This document shows positions 34,949 through 44,672 of a DNA stretch of 64,000 nucleotides, one piece after another; the stretch's first letter is position 1; every line of letters begins with the position of its first letter. This DNA comes from Rhizobium sp. C4 (GTDB lineage Bacteria; Pseudomonadota; Alphaproteobacteria; Rhizobiales; Rhizobiaceae), in contig NZ_JAJNCX010000002.1 in the NCBI RefSeq assembly GCF_021026315.1, positions 248,001 to 312,000 of the forward strand. The letters are read 5' to 3'. The notes under the pieces were generated by a model. The model had not been told where the DNA came from and searched no databases. It saw nothing but the letters and a program-made list of their open reading frames with translations. A program made the translations under genes and the position numbers.

Positions 34949-35844
34949 TGCTGAACCAGATCGCCCAAGCCATCGTCCTCGGCGGCTACTATGCGCTGAT
35001 CGCCTGCGGGCTCTCCTTCATGCTGTCGGTGATGCGCGTCATCAATCTGGCGCATGGCAGCCTGCTCGTGCTCGGCGGCTACTTCCTCTGGTATCTCGGC
35101 GAACATTACGAGATATCGCCCTTCGTCGGCCTTCTCGCCCTTGTGCCGCTTCTGGCGCTGGTCGGCTGGGCGCTGCAGCGCTTCCTGCTGGAGCGCAGCG
35201 CCCGAGGCGGCGAGCTTCTGCCGATCCTGACCACGTTCGGCCTTTCCATCGTGCTCGACAATCTTCTCTTCGAGCAGTTCGGCGCGGACACCCGCTCGCT
35301 TGCTCCCTATATTGGCGATCTCGCCTGGGACAGTTTTGAACTGCCGGGCGACATCTTTGTCGGCAAGATCGGCGTACTGACACTGGTGGCCGCGATCGTC
35401 CTTCTCGGCGGGCTGCAGCTCTTCCTCAGCCGCACCGGGACAGGCAAGGCAATCCGGGCCACGGCCGAAGATCCGGATACGGCCGGCATCGTCGGCATTG
35501 ACGCGCGCAAGGCGAGCGCGATCGCCTCGGCCATTGCCGTCGGTTCCATCGGCATTGCCAGTGCGGCCCTCGGCATGCGCGCCACCTTCGACGCCTATGC
35601 CGGCGGCGCCCAGCTGCTCTTCGCCTTCGAAGCGACGATCATCGGCGGCGCGGGTTCGCTCTGGGGCACGCTCATCGGCGGCATCGTACTGGCGCTGGCA
35701 CAGACGGCGGGAGCGGCCATCCATCCGCAGGGCTTCCTGATCGGCGGGCACCTGGCCTTCATCTTCGTCCTCTTTGCCCGTTTCTTCTTCCTTCCGGGCG
35801 ACTTCACCTATCGGCTGAGACGCATTGCGGGGCTCGCGAAATGA
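34948..35844 (+). CDS. ABC transporter permease, LivH type
   Basis: The protein has 298 residues with about eight membrane helices. Family segments are ALIACGLSFMLSVMRVINLAHGSLLVLGGY at the N-terminus (shown by AHGSLLVLGGYF) and IRATAEDPDTAGIVGID, the ATPase-contact loop. It overlaps livM-type by ATGA. It forms the inner-membrane channel with that protein. Confidence 0.93.
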   Translation: MLNQIAQAIVLGGYYALIACGLSFMLSVMRVINLAHGSLLVLGGYFLWYLGEHYEISPFVGLLALVPLLALVGWALQRFLLERSARGGELLPILTTFGLSIVLDNLLFEQFGADTRSLAPYIGDLAWDSFELPGDIFVGKIGVLTLVAAIVLLGGLQLFLSRTGTGKAIRATAEDPDTAGIVGIDARKASAIASAIAVGSIGIASAALGMRATFDAYAGGAQLLFAFEATIIGGAGSLWGTLIGGIVLALAQTAGAAIHPQGFLIGGHLAFIFVLFARFFFLPGDFTYRLRRIAGLAK

Positions 35845-36839
35845 CCACGACCAATCTCACGTCCATCCGCATCGAACGCTGGGCCACGGCCTCCATCGTT
35901 GCCGTCAGCCTCTGCGTCGCCGCCATCGTGGTGCTCGCCATCGCGCCGGTGGTGCTGGGGGCAGGGGCGGTGGATCGGCTCACCGCGCTCTTCATCTATG
36001 TCGTGCTGGCCGCCATGTGGAATGCGCTGGCCGGCTATGGCGGCCTTGTCTCCATCGGCCAGCAGCTCTTCTTCGGGCTCGGCGCCTATTTCACCATCCG
36101 CATCGCCGATCTCGGCGTGGATCCGTTCATTGCCATGGCGCTGGGCGCCGTCGTGACGACCGTGATTGCCTATCCGGTCGGCCGCTTCATGCTCAAGCTG
36201 AAGGGTGGCGAGTTCGCCATCGGCATGTGGGTTCTGGCCGAACTCGCGCATCTGCTGGTCAATCTCGACACCCTGATCCAGGGGGAAACCGGCACATCGC
36301 TGATTTCGCTGAACGCCTATGACATCGGCCTGCGCCGCAACCTGATTTACTGGCTGGCATTGGCCACGATGGCCGGGCTTCTCTCGGCGCTCTTCTTCCT
36401 GCTGCGCAGCCGCACCGGTGCTGCCATCCAGGCGATCCGCGACAGCGAGGAGGCGGCGGCATCGCTCGGGGTCGACGCCATCCGCACCAAGCGGCTGATC
36501 TTCGTCATCGCGGCCGGCGGCATTGCGGCGGCGGGCGCGCTGTGGCTGGCTTCCGCCACGTCCTTTCAGCCGAAGACCTATTTCTCGGTGCAGTGGACGG
36601 CCTACATGATCTTCATGGTGCTCGTCGGCGGGATCGGAAAGTTCGAGGGGGCGATCCTCGGTGCCATCCTGTTCTTCCTCATCGAGACATGGTTTGCCGC
36701 AGCCGGCGTCTGGTACCTCGTCGGGCTCGGTGCCGTTGCTCTCATCTTCTCCCTCGTCCTGCCCAAGGGGCTATGGGGCTATTTCGCGGACCGCACGGGG
36801 CTTCGGCTGCTGCCGGTCGGCTATGTCGTGCGCGAGTGA
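35841..36839 (+). CDS. ABC transporter permease, LivM type
   Basis: The protein has 332 residues. Segments YVVLAAMWNALAGYGGLVSI and IQAIRDSEEAAASLGVD are typical of LivM. About nine membrane helices are predicted by eye. It ends 43 bp before the SDR gene, which has its own strong ribosome-binding site (AAGGAGGAT). Confidence 0.93.
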   Translation: MTTTNLTSIRIERWATASIVAVSLCVAAIVVLAIAPVVLGAGAVDRLTALFIYVVLAAMWNALAGYGGLVSIGQQLFFGLGAYFTIRIADLGVDPFIAMALGAVVTTVIAYPVGRFMLKLKGGEFAIGMWVLAELAHLLVNLDTLIQGETGTSLISLNAYDIGLRRNLIYWLALATMAGLLSALFFLLRSRTGAAIQAIRDSEEAAASLGVDAIRTKRLIFVIAAGGIAAAGALWLASATSFQPKTYFSVQWTAYMIFMVLVGGIGKFEGAILGAILFFLIETWFAAAGVWYLVGLGAVALIFSLVLPKGLWGYFADRTGLRLLPVGYVVRE

Positions 36840-36882
36840 TCGCGCAGGCGTCCAACACAAGAAAATCAAGGAGGATTGAAAC

Positions 36883-37668
36883 ATGCTTTTCGGCAAGAAG
36901 ATCGTCATCACCGGCGTCGCCTCGGGGATCGGCAAGCGCACGGCGCAACTCGCCGCACAACTCGGTGCGGACGTCATCGGCATCGATGTGAGAAAGCCCG
37001 ATGTCACCGTCGGCCATTTCATCGAGGGCGACATCGGCTCGGCGGCGGGAGTTGAGGCGATTGCCGCCGCGCTGCCGCGCGGGGTCGACGCGCTCTGCAA
37101 CGTCGCCGGCATCTCGGGCAAGGCTGGGATCGTGCCGACCCTGGCGATCAACTTCTATGGCCTGCGCGAGCTTTCCTATGCCGTGGCCGGCAAGATCCGC
37201 GAAGGCGGCTCGATCGTGAACGTGGCCTCCATCGCCGGTTACGGCTGGCGGGCAAATCTCGATCGGGCGAAAAAGCTGGTCGCGGTGAAAGGCTTCCCCG
37301 ACGTCGACGCGGTTCTGCGCGCCGAGGGGCTGCACAACGAATTCGGCTATCCGCTGTCGAAGGAACTGCTGCTGCTCTGGAACATGCAGGCCGCCCACGA
37401 GCCTGTCTTCAAGGATCGCGGCATCCGCGTGAACGCCGTCAGCCCGGGCCCGGTCGAAACGCCGATCCTCACCCAGTTCCGCGAAGTGCTCGGCAATCCC
37501 CGCGTCGACAGCGACATCGATCGTGTCGGCCGCGCCGGTACGGCCGAAGACATCGCCCCGCCTGTCCTCTTCCTCTGCTCGGATGCGGCGCGCTGGATCA
37601 ACGGCGCCAACATTCCCTGCGACGGCGGACTTGAAGCATCCATCAACGCCGAAGTTCTCGGCTTCTGA
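36883..37668 (+). CDS. SDR family oxidoreductase, coniferyl-alcohol dehydrogenase-like
   Basis: The protein has 261 residues. GVASGIGKRTA (11-21) is the nucleotide motif, NVAG (73-76) replaces NNAG, Ser116 (VNVASIAGYG) and Tyr156xxxLys160 (YPLSK) form the active site. The extended segment between residues 118 and 155 and NVAGISG are features of the 3-alpha-hydroxysteroid/coniferyl-alcohol dehydrogenase (CalA) group as I know it. In the operon it stands between an aromatic-type importer and an aldehyde dehydrogenase, consistent with alcohol-to-aldehyde oxidation. The substrate is an inference. Confidence 0.87.
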   Translation: MLFGKKIVITGVASGIGKRTAQLAAQLGADVIGIDVRKPDVTVGHFIEGDIGSAAGVEAIAAALPRGVDALCNVAGISGKAGIVPTLAINFYGLRELSYAVAGKIREGGSIVNVASIAGYGWRANLDRAKKLVAVKGFPDVDAVLRAEGLHNEFGYPLSKELLLLWNMQAAHEPVFKDRGIRVNAVSPGPVETPILTQFREVLGNPRVDSDIDRVGRAGTAEDIAPPVLFLCSDAARWINGANIPCDGGLEASINAEVLGF

Positions 37669-37691
37669 CAACCAGTAAACGGAGACCCCCA

Positions 37692-39137
37692 ATGAACATC
37701 AATCTTCTCATCGATGGCGAGGCGAAGGCCGCGGCCAGCGGGCGGACCTTTGAACGGTATGATCCGGTGACCGGTGCCGTCGCCTCGACGTCGGCCGCCG
37801 CAGGCATCGAGGATGCCAACGCTGCCGTTGCCTCTGCCGCCGCCGCGTTCGAAAGCTGGTCGAAGACCGGCCCCGGCGAGCGTCGGGCGCTCCTGAACAA
37901 GGCGGCCGACATCATGGACGCCAAGGTGGGTGATTTTATCGCCGCCATGATCGCCGAGACGGGCGCAACCGGCGGATGGGCTGGCTTCAACGTCATGCTG
38001 GCCGCCGGCATCATCCGCGAGGCCGCTGCCATGACAACCCAGATCGGCGGAGAGATCATTCCGTCCAACAAGCCGAACACGCTGGCCATGGGTGTCTACA
38101 AGCCCAAGGGCGTCTGCCTCGGCATCGCGCCGTGGAACGCGCCGGTAATCCTGGGTACACGCGCTGTTGCCATGGCGGTTGCCTGCGGCAACACCGTGGT
38201 TCTCAAGGCGTCCGAGCTTTGCCCGGCTGTGCACCGCCTCATCGGCGAGTGCTTCAACGAGGCGGGTCTGCCGAAGGGAGTCGTCAACGTCGTCACCAAC
38301 GCGCCGGAAGATGCTGCTGCCATCGTTGAGGCGCTGATTGCCAACCCAGCCGTGAAGCATGTGAACTTTACCGGCTCGTCGCGCGTCGGTCGCATCATCG
38401 GTCGCCTCGCGGGCGAGAACCTGAAGCCGGCGCTGCTGGAACTCGGTGGCAAGGCGCCGCTCATCGTCCTCGATGACGCGGATATCGACGGCGCGGTCAA
38501 TGCCGCCATCTTCGGTGCCTTTATGAACCAGGGCCAGATCTGCATGTCGACCGAGCGCATCATCGTCGACGAGACGATCGCCGACGAATTCGTCGCCAAG
38601 CTCTCGGCCCGCGCGGCCGCGCTTCCGGCGGGCAATCCGCGCGAACATGTGGTGCTCGGCGCGCTCGTGACCCCGCAGGCAGCGGAAAAGATGGACCGGA
38701 TCATGGCGGACGCGATCGCCAAGGGCGCGACGATCGTGACCGGCGGCAAGCGCAACGGGTCTATCGTCGAAGCGACCGTGGTCGACCATGTGAAGCCCGG
38801 CATGACCATCTATGAGGAAGAGTCCTTCGGCCCGGTCAAGCCGGTCATCCGCGTCAAGGGTGAGGAAGAGGCGATCCGCGTGGCCAACGACACGGAATAC
38901 GGTCTCTCGGCGGCCGTCTTCAGCCGTGACGTCCAGCGCGCCATGCGGGTTGCCGACCGCATCGAGAGCGGCATTTGCCACATCAACGGCCCGACGCTCA
39001 ACGACGAGCCTCAGATGCCCTTCGGCGGCGTCAAGGCGTCCGGCTATGGCCGTTTTGGCGGCAAGGCGGCCATTGCCGAGTTCACCGATCTGCGCTGGAT
39101 CACCATCGAGGATTCGCAGCAGCATTATCCGTTCTGA
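37692..39137 (+). CDS. NAD(P)+-dependent aldehyde dehydrogenase, second paralogue
   Basis: The protein has 481 residues. Catalytic Cys284 (NQGQICMSTER), Glu250 (LLELGGKAPL) and Asn149 (APWNAP) are all present. It is closely similar along its length to the enzyme at 30679. As it directly follows the CalA-like SDR, it most simply oxidises the aldehyde made by that enzyme, while the first paralogue may act on a shorter aldehyde later in the path. Last gene of the operon, followed by a hairpin. Confidence 0.94.
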   Translation: MNINLLIDGEAKAAASGRTFERYDPVTGAVASTSAAAGIEDANAAVASAAAAFESWSKTGPGERRALLNKAADIMDAKVGDFIAAMIAETGATGGWAGFNVMLAAGIIREAAAMTTQIGGEIIPSNKPNTLAMGVYKPKGVCLGIAPWNAPVILGTRAVAMAVACGNTVVLKASELCPAVHRLIGECFNEAGLPKGVVNVVTNAPEDAAAIVEALIANPAVKHVNFTGSSRVGRIIGRLAGENLKPALLELGGKAPLIVLDDADIDGAVNAAIFGAFMNQGQICMSTERIIVDETIADEFVAKLSARAAALPAGNPREHVVLGALVTPQAAEKMDRIMADAIAKGATIVTGGKRNGSIVEATVVDHVKPGMTIYEEESFGPVKPVIRVKGEEEAIRVANDTEYGLSAAVFSRDVQRAMRVADRIESGICHINGPTLNDEPQMPFGGVKASGYGRFGGKAAIAEFTDLRWITIEDSQQHYPF

Positions 39138-39162
39138 GCTTGCGGAAGATCTGAAAACCAAT

Positions 39163-39191
39163 CTGGCGGAGGAGTTTCACTCTTCCGCCAG
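39163..39191. terminator. hairpin closing the ALDH/Liv operon
   Basis: Twelve-base arms CTGGCGGAGGAG and CTCTTCCGCCAG pair with one G-T wobble around loop TTTCA, 25 bp after the stop of the second aldehyde dehydrogenase. No T-run, but stable and well placed. Confidence 0.6.
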
Positions 39192-39369
39192 AGACGACAT
39201 CGAAGCAATTTCAGCAGGGGCGTTCGCCGAAAGCTGACCCGGGATCGGAGGCAAATCCTGCGGGTTTGACCTCGGGAAACGGACAACTGATCCCCTCTGC
39301 TGGCCCCGATGGTCGAAGGCCATGAAGTCCACGGGCCGCTATCGACGTCAAAAGCCTTTGATCGCGGCT

Positions 39370-40050
39370 CTATTTCGCCAGAGCTCCTAGCCGTGCCGAC
39401 GCGGCCCCGAAGCCCTTCATGGATATCGAGAACGGCGTCTCTGCGCCGCCATCGGCAATGGCCTTGATCTTGAGCGCCGAGGCTTTCTCTAGAGCCGTCA
39501 TATAGGCTGCATCAAAGGTCAAGGGCACCAGGCAACCGGCCGGCAGGCAGGTGCGGAAGCGGTTAGGTTGAGAGATCTGCCCTCCATCGATTTGCAAAGT
39601 CACGCCTTTGTCGAGGGACAGCCCGAACGGCAGGTACAGCGCCCCTTCGAAACCGCTGCCGACCTGCCTCAACTCCAGAGAAAGTACACGCTGTCCGCTT
39701 TGCTGGCTCACTTGCTGCTGGTTCATAGCGCAGCGCTTGATGGGAGGTTGCCCCTCGGCGCCAGCCTGTTGCGTACAAAGGACGACCCAATCCTGATAGT
39801 TTTCCTGAAGCGAGGATGCGCCGCCGGGGAGTGCGGCAGACTGCCGGCTGCCGGTCTGGGCACTCGCCTCGGCGATTTGAAACATGGAGGTCGATGCAGA
39901 CGCCGACGGTTTGGGTGGCGTCTGGCTGGTTTCTCCGGGTTGTTTCGTGTTCGCTTCACATTGCAGGACGTTGAACATGAAGACAACGGCAGCCGCACCG
40001 ATGAGGGCGGTGGCTAAAGTTCCGATTGCAATTTTTGCCATGAGATTCAT
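39370..40050 (-). CDS. invasion-associated locus B (IalB) family protein
   Basis: The protein has 226 residues from the ATG at 40050 (GGGAG before it). A single N-terminal hydrophobic helix (AKIAIGTLATALIGAAAVVF) anchors or exports it. After a Pro/Ser-rich linker comes the IalB domain, from NYQDWVVLCTQQ through KRCAMNQQQVSQQSGQRVLS to FRTCLPAGCLVPLTFD, with paired cysteines. IalB proteins are alphaproteobacterial envelope proteins, named from Bartonella, with unsettled function. The start overlaps the stop of the SapC gene by four bases, placing it in the autotransporter-sapC-ialB operon. Confidence 0.9.
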   Translation of the reverse strand: MNLMAKIAIGTLATALIGAAAVVFMFNVLQCEANTKQPGETSQTPPKPSASASTSMFQIAEASAQTGSRQSAALPGGASSLQENYQDWVVLCTQQAGAEGQPPIKRCAMNQQQVSQQSGQRVLSLELRQVGSGFEGALYLPFGLSLDKGVTLQIDGGQISQPNRFRTCLPAGCLVPLTFDAAYMTALEKASALKIKAIADGGAETPFSISMKGFGAASARLGALAK

Positions 40051-40841
40051 GCCGCTCCCTGTTCGACTGTCTTGTTGATTTCGGCGTTGAGGAAAAGCAG
40101 CGCCTCCCAATTGTGCATGGAGGCGAGGTGAAGGTTGATGGCGGCCAGCCAGCCGCGTTGGTGCCAGTTAAGGAGGAGATCGCGATCGGAGATGGCACGG
40201 AACTTTTCCGCATCGACGATGCGGAAACCGTTCAGCATGTAGCGACTATTGTCGGAAAACTGCATTTCGGCGTGATGCTCTACGAGCAGGCCCTGGTCCT
40301 GCAATGCGGCCCCGAACCCCTGATCGCACAGATGATCCCGATGGAAGGCATGGCAGAAGGCCATGGCCTTGGCCGTCATGGGCGAGGGACCGCCCTGATC
40401 ATCGAACAGTGGCTCCGCGTCATCGCTCGCACCGAGATCGATAAAGCGATCAGAGGCGGAATCGATTGCCAGAAGCTGTGCACCCTCATCCGCAACATGG
40501 GTTGCGATGAAGGGGTAGCGTCGAAGGTAGGCCGGGACATAAGTCCCGGCCCTCCAGAACCCGTCGGTGGCGGTAAACAGGTTCTGTCCCTCCTTCAGTC
40601 CGAGCACCGCGAGAGCATTTACATGTGCGGTGTCGTTGAAGACGATGGGGTAGTGTCGTGCCGCGTGGGCAAATTCCGCGGTCAACAGCGGCACGGCGTT
40701 GGCAGTCGCCGAGAAGCCGAACCCCACGGCGGGTTTGAGTGCCTTCTTGCGGTGTTCTTCAAAGCGCAGCACGACCGGCCTGCTGTAGAAGAGCGGCAGG
40801 TTGCTCTGCATGTCGGGTGCTGTGGTAGCAGACGTCGCCAT
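40047..40841 (-). CDS. SapC family protein
   Basis: The protein has 264 residues. The sequence LPLFYSRPVVLRFEEHRKKA near the N-terminus, ALAVLGLKEGQNLF and YVPAYLRRYPFI match the SapC family, named from S-layer-linked loci. No signal peptide or membrane segment is visible, so it is probably cytoplasmic. The ATG is two bases after the autotransporter stop and there is no ribosome-binding site of its own, so translation is probably coupled. SapC genes recur beside genes for very large secreted proteins; the biochemical role is unknown. Confidence 0.88.
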   Translation of the reverse strand: MATSATTAPDMQSNLPLFYSRPVVLRFEEHRKKALKPAVGFGFSATANAVPLLTAEFAHAARHYPIVFNDTAHVNALAVLGLKEGQNLFTATDGFWRAGTYVPAYLRRYPFIATHVADEGAQLLAIDSASDRFIDLGASDDAEPLFDDQGGPSPMTAKAMAFCHAFHRDHLCDQGFGAALQDQGLLVEHHAEMQFSDNSRYMLNGFRIVDAEKFRAISDRDLLLNWHQRGWLAAINLHLASMHNWEALLFLNAEINKTVEQGAA

Positions 40842-40843
40842 GG

Positions 40844-43800
40844 TCAGAACTTCACGTTGAAGTTTGCCCGTACCCCCTGGCTCCGCGTTCCATCACCGAA
40901 CTGGCCGGTATAGGAGACGCCGAGGGAGAGTGCGGAGTTGAGTTTGGTGGAAAGACCAAGATCAACGAGGGCCGAATCCTTTGCGCCAGGCGTACCGGCA
41001 ATGCCGAACGGATTGGAACCGGCGAAGTTGAAACTGGTTGTCGGCGTCGTATTCCCGACGGCATGGCGCCATGCGACAGTGCCTGTAGCGGAAACCATCT
41101 GCTCCCCGATCGCGAGATCGGTCGAGCCGCGGAGGCCGAGCGTCGTGAAGGTGACGTCCGTATTGCCGCGGGTTGCCGTCAGTGCGGCCAGGCCGCCACG
41201 CTCGGAGAAGGCGTCTGTCTGGACACTGACATGTGCAAGGCCGGTGAAGGGCTCGAAGGATACCGAACCGACGTCGATGCGGTAGCCGACTTCTCCGAAG
41301 GCCTGGAAGATGCCGGCATTGTAGTGCCCGGACAGGGCATCCGAGAAGCCGGCAAAGCCAACGCCACGGCTGGTATCGACATTGCTCCATGTGTAGGCGG
41401 AGCCTAGGCGCAGCCCGAGATTGCCGAATTGGGACCCGCTATAGGCCCCGACCGTGTAGTTGTCCGAGGTTGCGGAGGAGCCGCGATCGATGACGCTGTA
41501 GGTGGAACGGGCATACCCGGCCAGCAGACCGAGGCGTGTCGTGTCGAACACGGCCGCATCCGCGCCCGCGACGAATCCACCGCCATGATGCGACATGCCC
41601 GCTGCATTCCCGTTGCTGTCGACATTGCTCCAGGCGCCGTAGCCGTTCGACCAGAAGGTTGCCCCGTCCACGCCATAGGTTGCCGTGGGCACCGCTGGTG
41701 CGCCGACAGCGTTGAAGGAAGCCCGAAGACGGTCGTTCGCTGCGTTGCGAACAAAGCGGCTGTCCTCGACCATGGCACCCTTGATGGAGGAGTGGATCTC
41801 CCCGGACAGACCGTTGAAGGCGGCCTGAGCCTCGGCATCGGTCTGGAGATAGCCGATGGCGCGCCGGAGACCGTTGTCAGACGGCAGGCTCTGCAGACCG
41901 CCGGCAACGGCGATCTGGTCCGGAGTGATCGCGGCGTTGGCAAAGGAGCGGGTCTGCTGGGCTTCCAGATAGGCGCGGTTGGGGTCGTAGCTGGCTCCGA
42001 GAGAATAGAAAGTCGAGACGGCGGTGTCTCCGACAACGGTGTAGGTGCCCATCACCTCGCCTGTTGCCGTAATCAGCGTATAGCGACTGTCGAGCGTGAA
42101 GCTGCCGCTGCCATATTTGGAGATGGAGATGACGGCACCCTTCGCGAGCGTGGCCTGGCCATTGACCACGATGAGGTCCGAGATCGTGCTGCCGGGGACC
42201 ACCTCCGCCATGTAGATGGAGCCAGCGGCCTGATGGAAGTTGCCCGCGACAGCGAGCGTTCCAGGGCTGTTGCCAGGGGCGAGGATCGCACCGGCCTGTG
42301 CCACCACGCCACCGACGGTGCCCGTGCCGGAGAGTGTCCCGCCCGACTGAACGGTGACCACCGAGCCGGAGAGCGAGCCATTCACCTTGAGGCCGCCTGC
42401 GGCGACCGTCGTCCCGCCGGTGAAGTTGGACGAGTCTCCCGTCAGGATGGTCGTGCCGCTGCCCATCTGGACGATGCCACCGGCACCGCTGATGTTGGAC
42501 GAGAGCGTGTATGCGGCGTCGGTGTGATTGAACACCAGCTTGCCGGTGCCGTCTCCGAACACGATCGCCGGCGTGTCGATGACACCGGCCGCAGCGGCCG
42601 CTTGCGTGCTTGCCGCTCCGATGGCCAGTTCGCCGTCTCCCATCTCGGCGTAGCCGATACGAACCTCGTTGTCGGCTTTCACCCTGCCTCCGGCAGACGC
42701 CACGACCTGCGCCGTGCCGTTGAAACCGACGTAGAAATTGCCCACCGTTGGCACACTGAGGGCGGTGTTCGCCTTGGCCCAGAGCTCTGAACCCGTTCCG
42801 GTGACAAGCACGGTGCCCTGTGAATGGGGGTCCATGCCGACCCCGACCGAACCGCCCCATGCCGTGGCGCCGCCGGAGATGGTGAGGCTGCCGCTGCCAT
42901 TGATCGGGTCGACGTCCCGGCTGCCATTCTGGCCGCCGACATAGATACGCACCTCTGCTGCAAGGCTCGAGCCTGCGCCGTCCACCGTCACCGTCGAGAG
43001 CGCGCTGCCGCTAGCGCCGACATAGGTGCCGCTGGTATAGACGCTGGCGCTGTCGGAAATCGTTACCGTGCCGCCGCCGAGGCTCAGCCACGCCGGATCT
43101 GTAGGGCTGTTCGGATCTGCGGGATTGCCGATCTCGACCGTCGTGCCGGCTCCTGTGAAGGTGATCTGGGCTCCTTGATCGGTATAGACACCCGTGTTGA
43201 CGATGTGGGCGGTTGCGCCGCCCGAAACCGTCAGCGATCCCGTGGAGCCTGCCGTACGTGCGATGTCGACGCCGCCGGTGTTCTCCCAGAGTGTCCCGGG
43301 GCCTGTGACGACCAGTGTGCCTGAGCCGCCCGTGCCCGGCTCCCAGGACCCGGTGCTGAGGGCAAGCCTTTTAGCGACGAAATGTCCGCCGCTCTCAACA
43401 GTGAGAGAACCCGTGCCGGCTCGACCGATCGTCAGTTCGCTCCCGCTGTTCAATTCCGCATTTGAACCGGAAACTGTGGCCGTGCTGGCGCCATCGGCAT
43501 TGCCGATCACGCCATTGCCGAGAGTGACTGAGCCGCCAGCGACCACTTTCAGGTCGCCGCCTGCAGCCGTCAGTCCACTGTCTTTCGATCCGAGGGAACC
43601 CGACACCTGCAGCGTGCCGGCCGAGATCGTTGTGTCACCGAGGTTTGTATTGGTCCCGGTCAGGATGAGCGTGCCGAGGCCGGTCTTGTCGATGCCGCCC
43701 TGGCCGGTCAGGTTGCTGCCGATGGTAGCAGCCGTCGCCGCACCGTTCACGCCGTCGTCGACACTGATGCTATTCTTACCGCTTAGCAGCTCTATTGCGC

Positions 43801-44161
43801 CCCCCGTGATAGCATAACCGTCACTCGCGAACTGGAGGCCCGAGACCTGTACCTGGCCAGCGGTATTGTCGACGGTCACGGTGCCAGACGCGCCCTTGAA
43901 CACGGCAGTAGTGCCGTTGGTAAAGGAAGCGTTGTTTGTGCCGTCCGCGTTAGTCCAGTTGGCGCCCTGCTGCCCGCTGTTGGCCACCGTCCATGTGCCT
44001 GAGCCACCTTCGACCTGGCCATTGTTCTTGGTGCCCGAGCTGCCGTCCCAGAAATCGCCGGCAAAGGCCGGTGTGGTGAGCGCGGTGGTCGATGCGAGCA
44101 GGAGTGGAAGCAGCATCGACGATCTTGAGAGTTTGGACGTCGGTCGCGTGATGATGGTCAT
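40844..44161 (-). CDS. autotransporter outer-membrane beta-barrel protein (type Va), large
   Basis: The protein has 1105 residues with GGGGGA before the ATG. A signal peptide of about 35 residues (SSMLLPLLLASTTALTTPAF) is followed by a Gly/Thr/Ser-rich beta-helix passenger to about residue 800, then a linker and a C-terminal barrel of about 280 residues ending in NVKF with the terminal aromatic residue. The passenger contains PATR-like repeats (KTGLGTLILTGTNTNLGD, GSGTTILTGDSSNFTGG) and recurrent G(P/T)GxxLW strands. No protease triad is apparent, so an adhesin is likely. It is paralogous in barrel and linker to the protein at 44673. Followed by sapC and ialB. Confidence 0.93.
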   Translation of the reverse strand: MTIITRPTSKLSRSSMLLPLLLASTTALTTPAFAGDFWDGSSGTKNNGQVEGGSGTWTVANSGQQGANWTNADGTNNASFTNGTTAVFKGASGTVTVDNTAGQVQVSGLQFASDGYAITGGAIELLSGKNSISVDDGVNGAATAATIGSNLTGQGGIDKTGLGTLILTGTNTNLGDTTISAGTLQVSGSLGSKDSGLTAAGGDLKVVAGGSVTLGNGVIGNADGASTATVSGSNAELNSGSELTIGRAGTGSLTVESGGHFVAKRLALSTGSWEPGTGGSGTLVVTGPGTLWENTGGVDIARTAGSTGSLTVSGGATAHIVNTGVYTDQGAQITFTGAGTTVEIGNPADPNSPTDPAWLSLGGGTVTISDSASVYTSGTYVGASGSALSTVTVDGAGSSLAAEVRIYVGGQNGSRDVDPINGSGSLTISGGATAWGGSVGVGMDPHSQGTVLVTGTGSELWAKANTALSVPTVGNFYVGFNGTAQVVASAGGRVKADNEVRIGYAEMGDGELAIGAASTQAAAAAGVIDTPAIVFGDGTGKLVFNHTDAAYTLSSNISGAGGIVQMGSGTTILTGDSSNFTGGTTVAAGGLKVNGSLSGSVVTVQSGGTLSGTGTVGGVVAQAGAILAPGNSPGTLAVAGNFHQAAGSIYMAEVVPGSTISDLIVVNGQATLAKGAVISISKYGSGSFTLDSRYTLITATGEVMGTYTVVGDTAVSTFYSLGASYDPNRAYLEAQQTRSFANAAITPDQIAVAGGLQSLPSDNGLRRAIGYLQTDAEAQAAFNGLSGEIHSSIKGAMVEDSRFVRNAANDRLRASFNAVGAPAVPTATYGVDGATFWSNGYGAWSNVDSNGNAAGMSHHGGGFVAGADAAVFDTTRLGLLAGYARSTYSVIDRGSSATSDNYTVGAYSGSQFGNLGLRLGSAYTWSNVDTSRGVGFAGFSDALSGHYNAGIFQAFGEVGYRIDVGSVSFEPFTGLAHVSVQTDAFSERGGLAALTATRGNTDVTFTTLGLRGSTDLAIGEQMVSATGTVAWRHAVGNTTPTTSFNFAGSNPFGIAGTPGAKDSALVDLGLSTKLNSALSLGVSYTGQFGDGTRSQGVRANFNVKF

Positions 44162-44630
44162 GATTATCCCCCTAAGGAACTGTGTTTGGTGTCCGCCGAA
44201 GGCTTCGTGCGGACGTTAAAGCTGGATAGGCGGTCCCCCGCGCTTCACCTCCCCTGCGGCACGCCGCGCTGTTGACGGATCTCCGGAGCCAAGCTGCGGA
44301 CACTGGCAAATGAGCTCGCGATGCCGAGCAGGCGCGCTTCGGTCGAAGACGCCGGATCGTGATCGATCGTCCCGAGAGAACGAGGAGGCCGGCGAGCCCG
44401 GGTCGCAGCCATCGAAGATGGAGGGACGCGAGGCTTCCGGTTGGTGGCTGTCGTCATGAAGCAGAATTTCAGGCTAAAGCTCTCCCCGGCCTTCCGATCC
44501 GTGGTCGAACCGAAGCGGCAGGAGACGTTTGTGATGATGGTGGAGAGGCCGGCCATCGATGATGGCGGTGACCTTGCGGACCTGGTGACCCGGCAGACGA
44601 GCAACATCCGTTAGGCGTGCTTCTGCTGGT
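44162..44630. promoter_or_regulatory. non-coding region upstream of the first-listed autotransporter
   Basis: About 470 bp between the two autotransporter genes. Short frames exist on both strands (for example 52 codons from 44456, plus strand) but none has family features or clear ribosome-binding site. It should hold the promoter of the autotransporter-sapC-ialB operon; no operator is recognised. Confidence 0.45.
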
Positions 44631-44660
44631 CCTCCTCCGGCCTTTGGAAGCCGGAGGAGG
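44631..44660. terminator. hairpin after the second autotransporter gene
   Basis: Perfect 11-bp arms CCTCCTCCGGC and GCCGGAGGAGG with an 8-base loop lie 13 bp downstream of the stop of the gene at 44673-47651. It separates the two autotransporter units. Confidence 0.65.
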
Positions 44661-44672
44661 GGCCTGACTTTG

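Noticed and set aside
44245-44607. Open frames on both strands in the gap between the two autotransporter genes, including 52 codons from 44456 on the plus strand
   Set aside because: No family features, weak starts, and mutually overlapping frames as expected of G+C-rich non-coding DNA.
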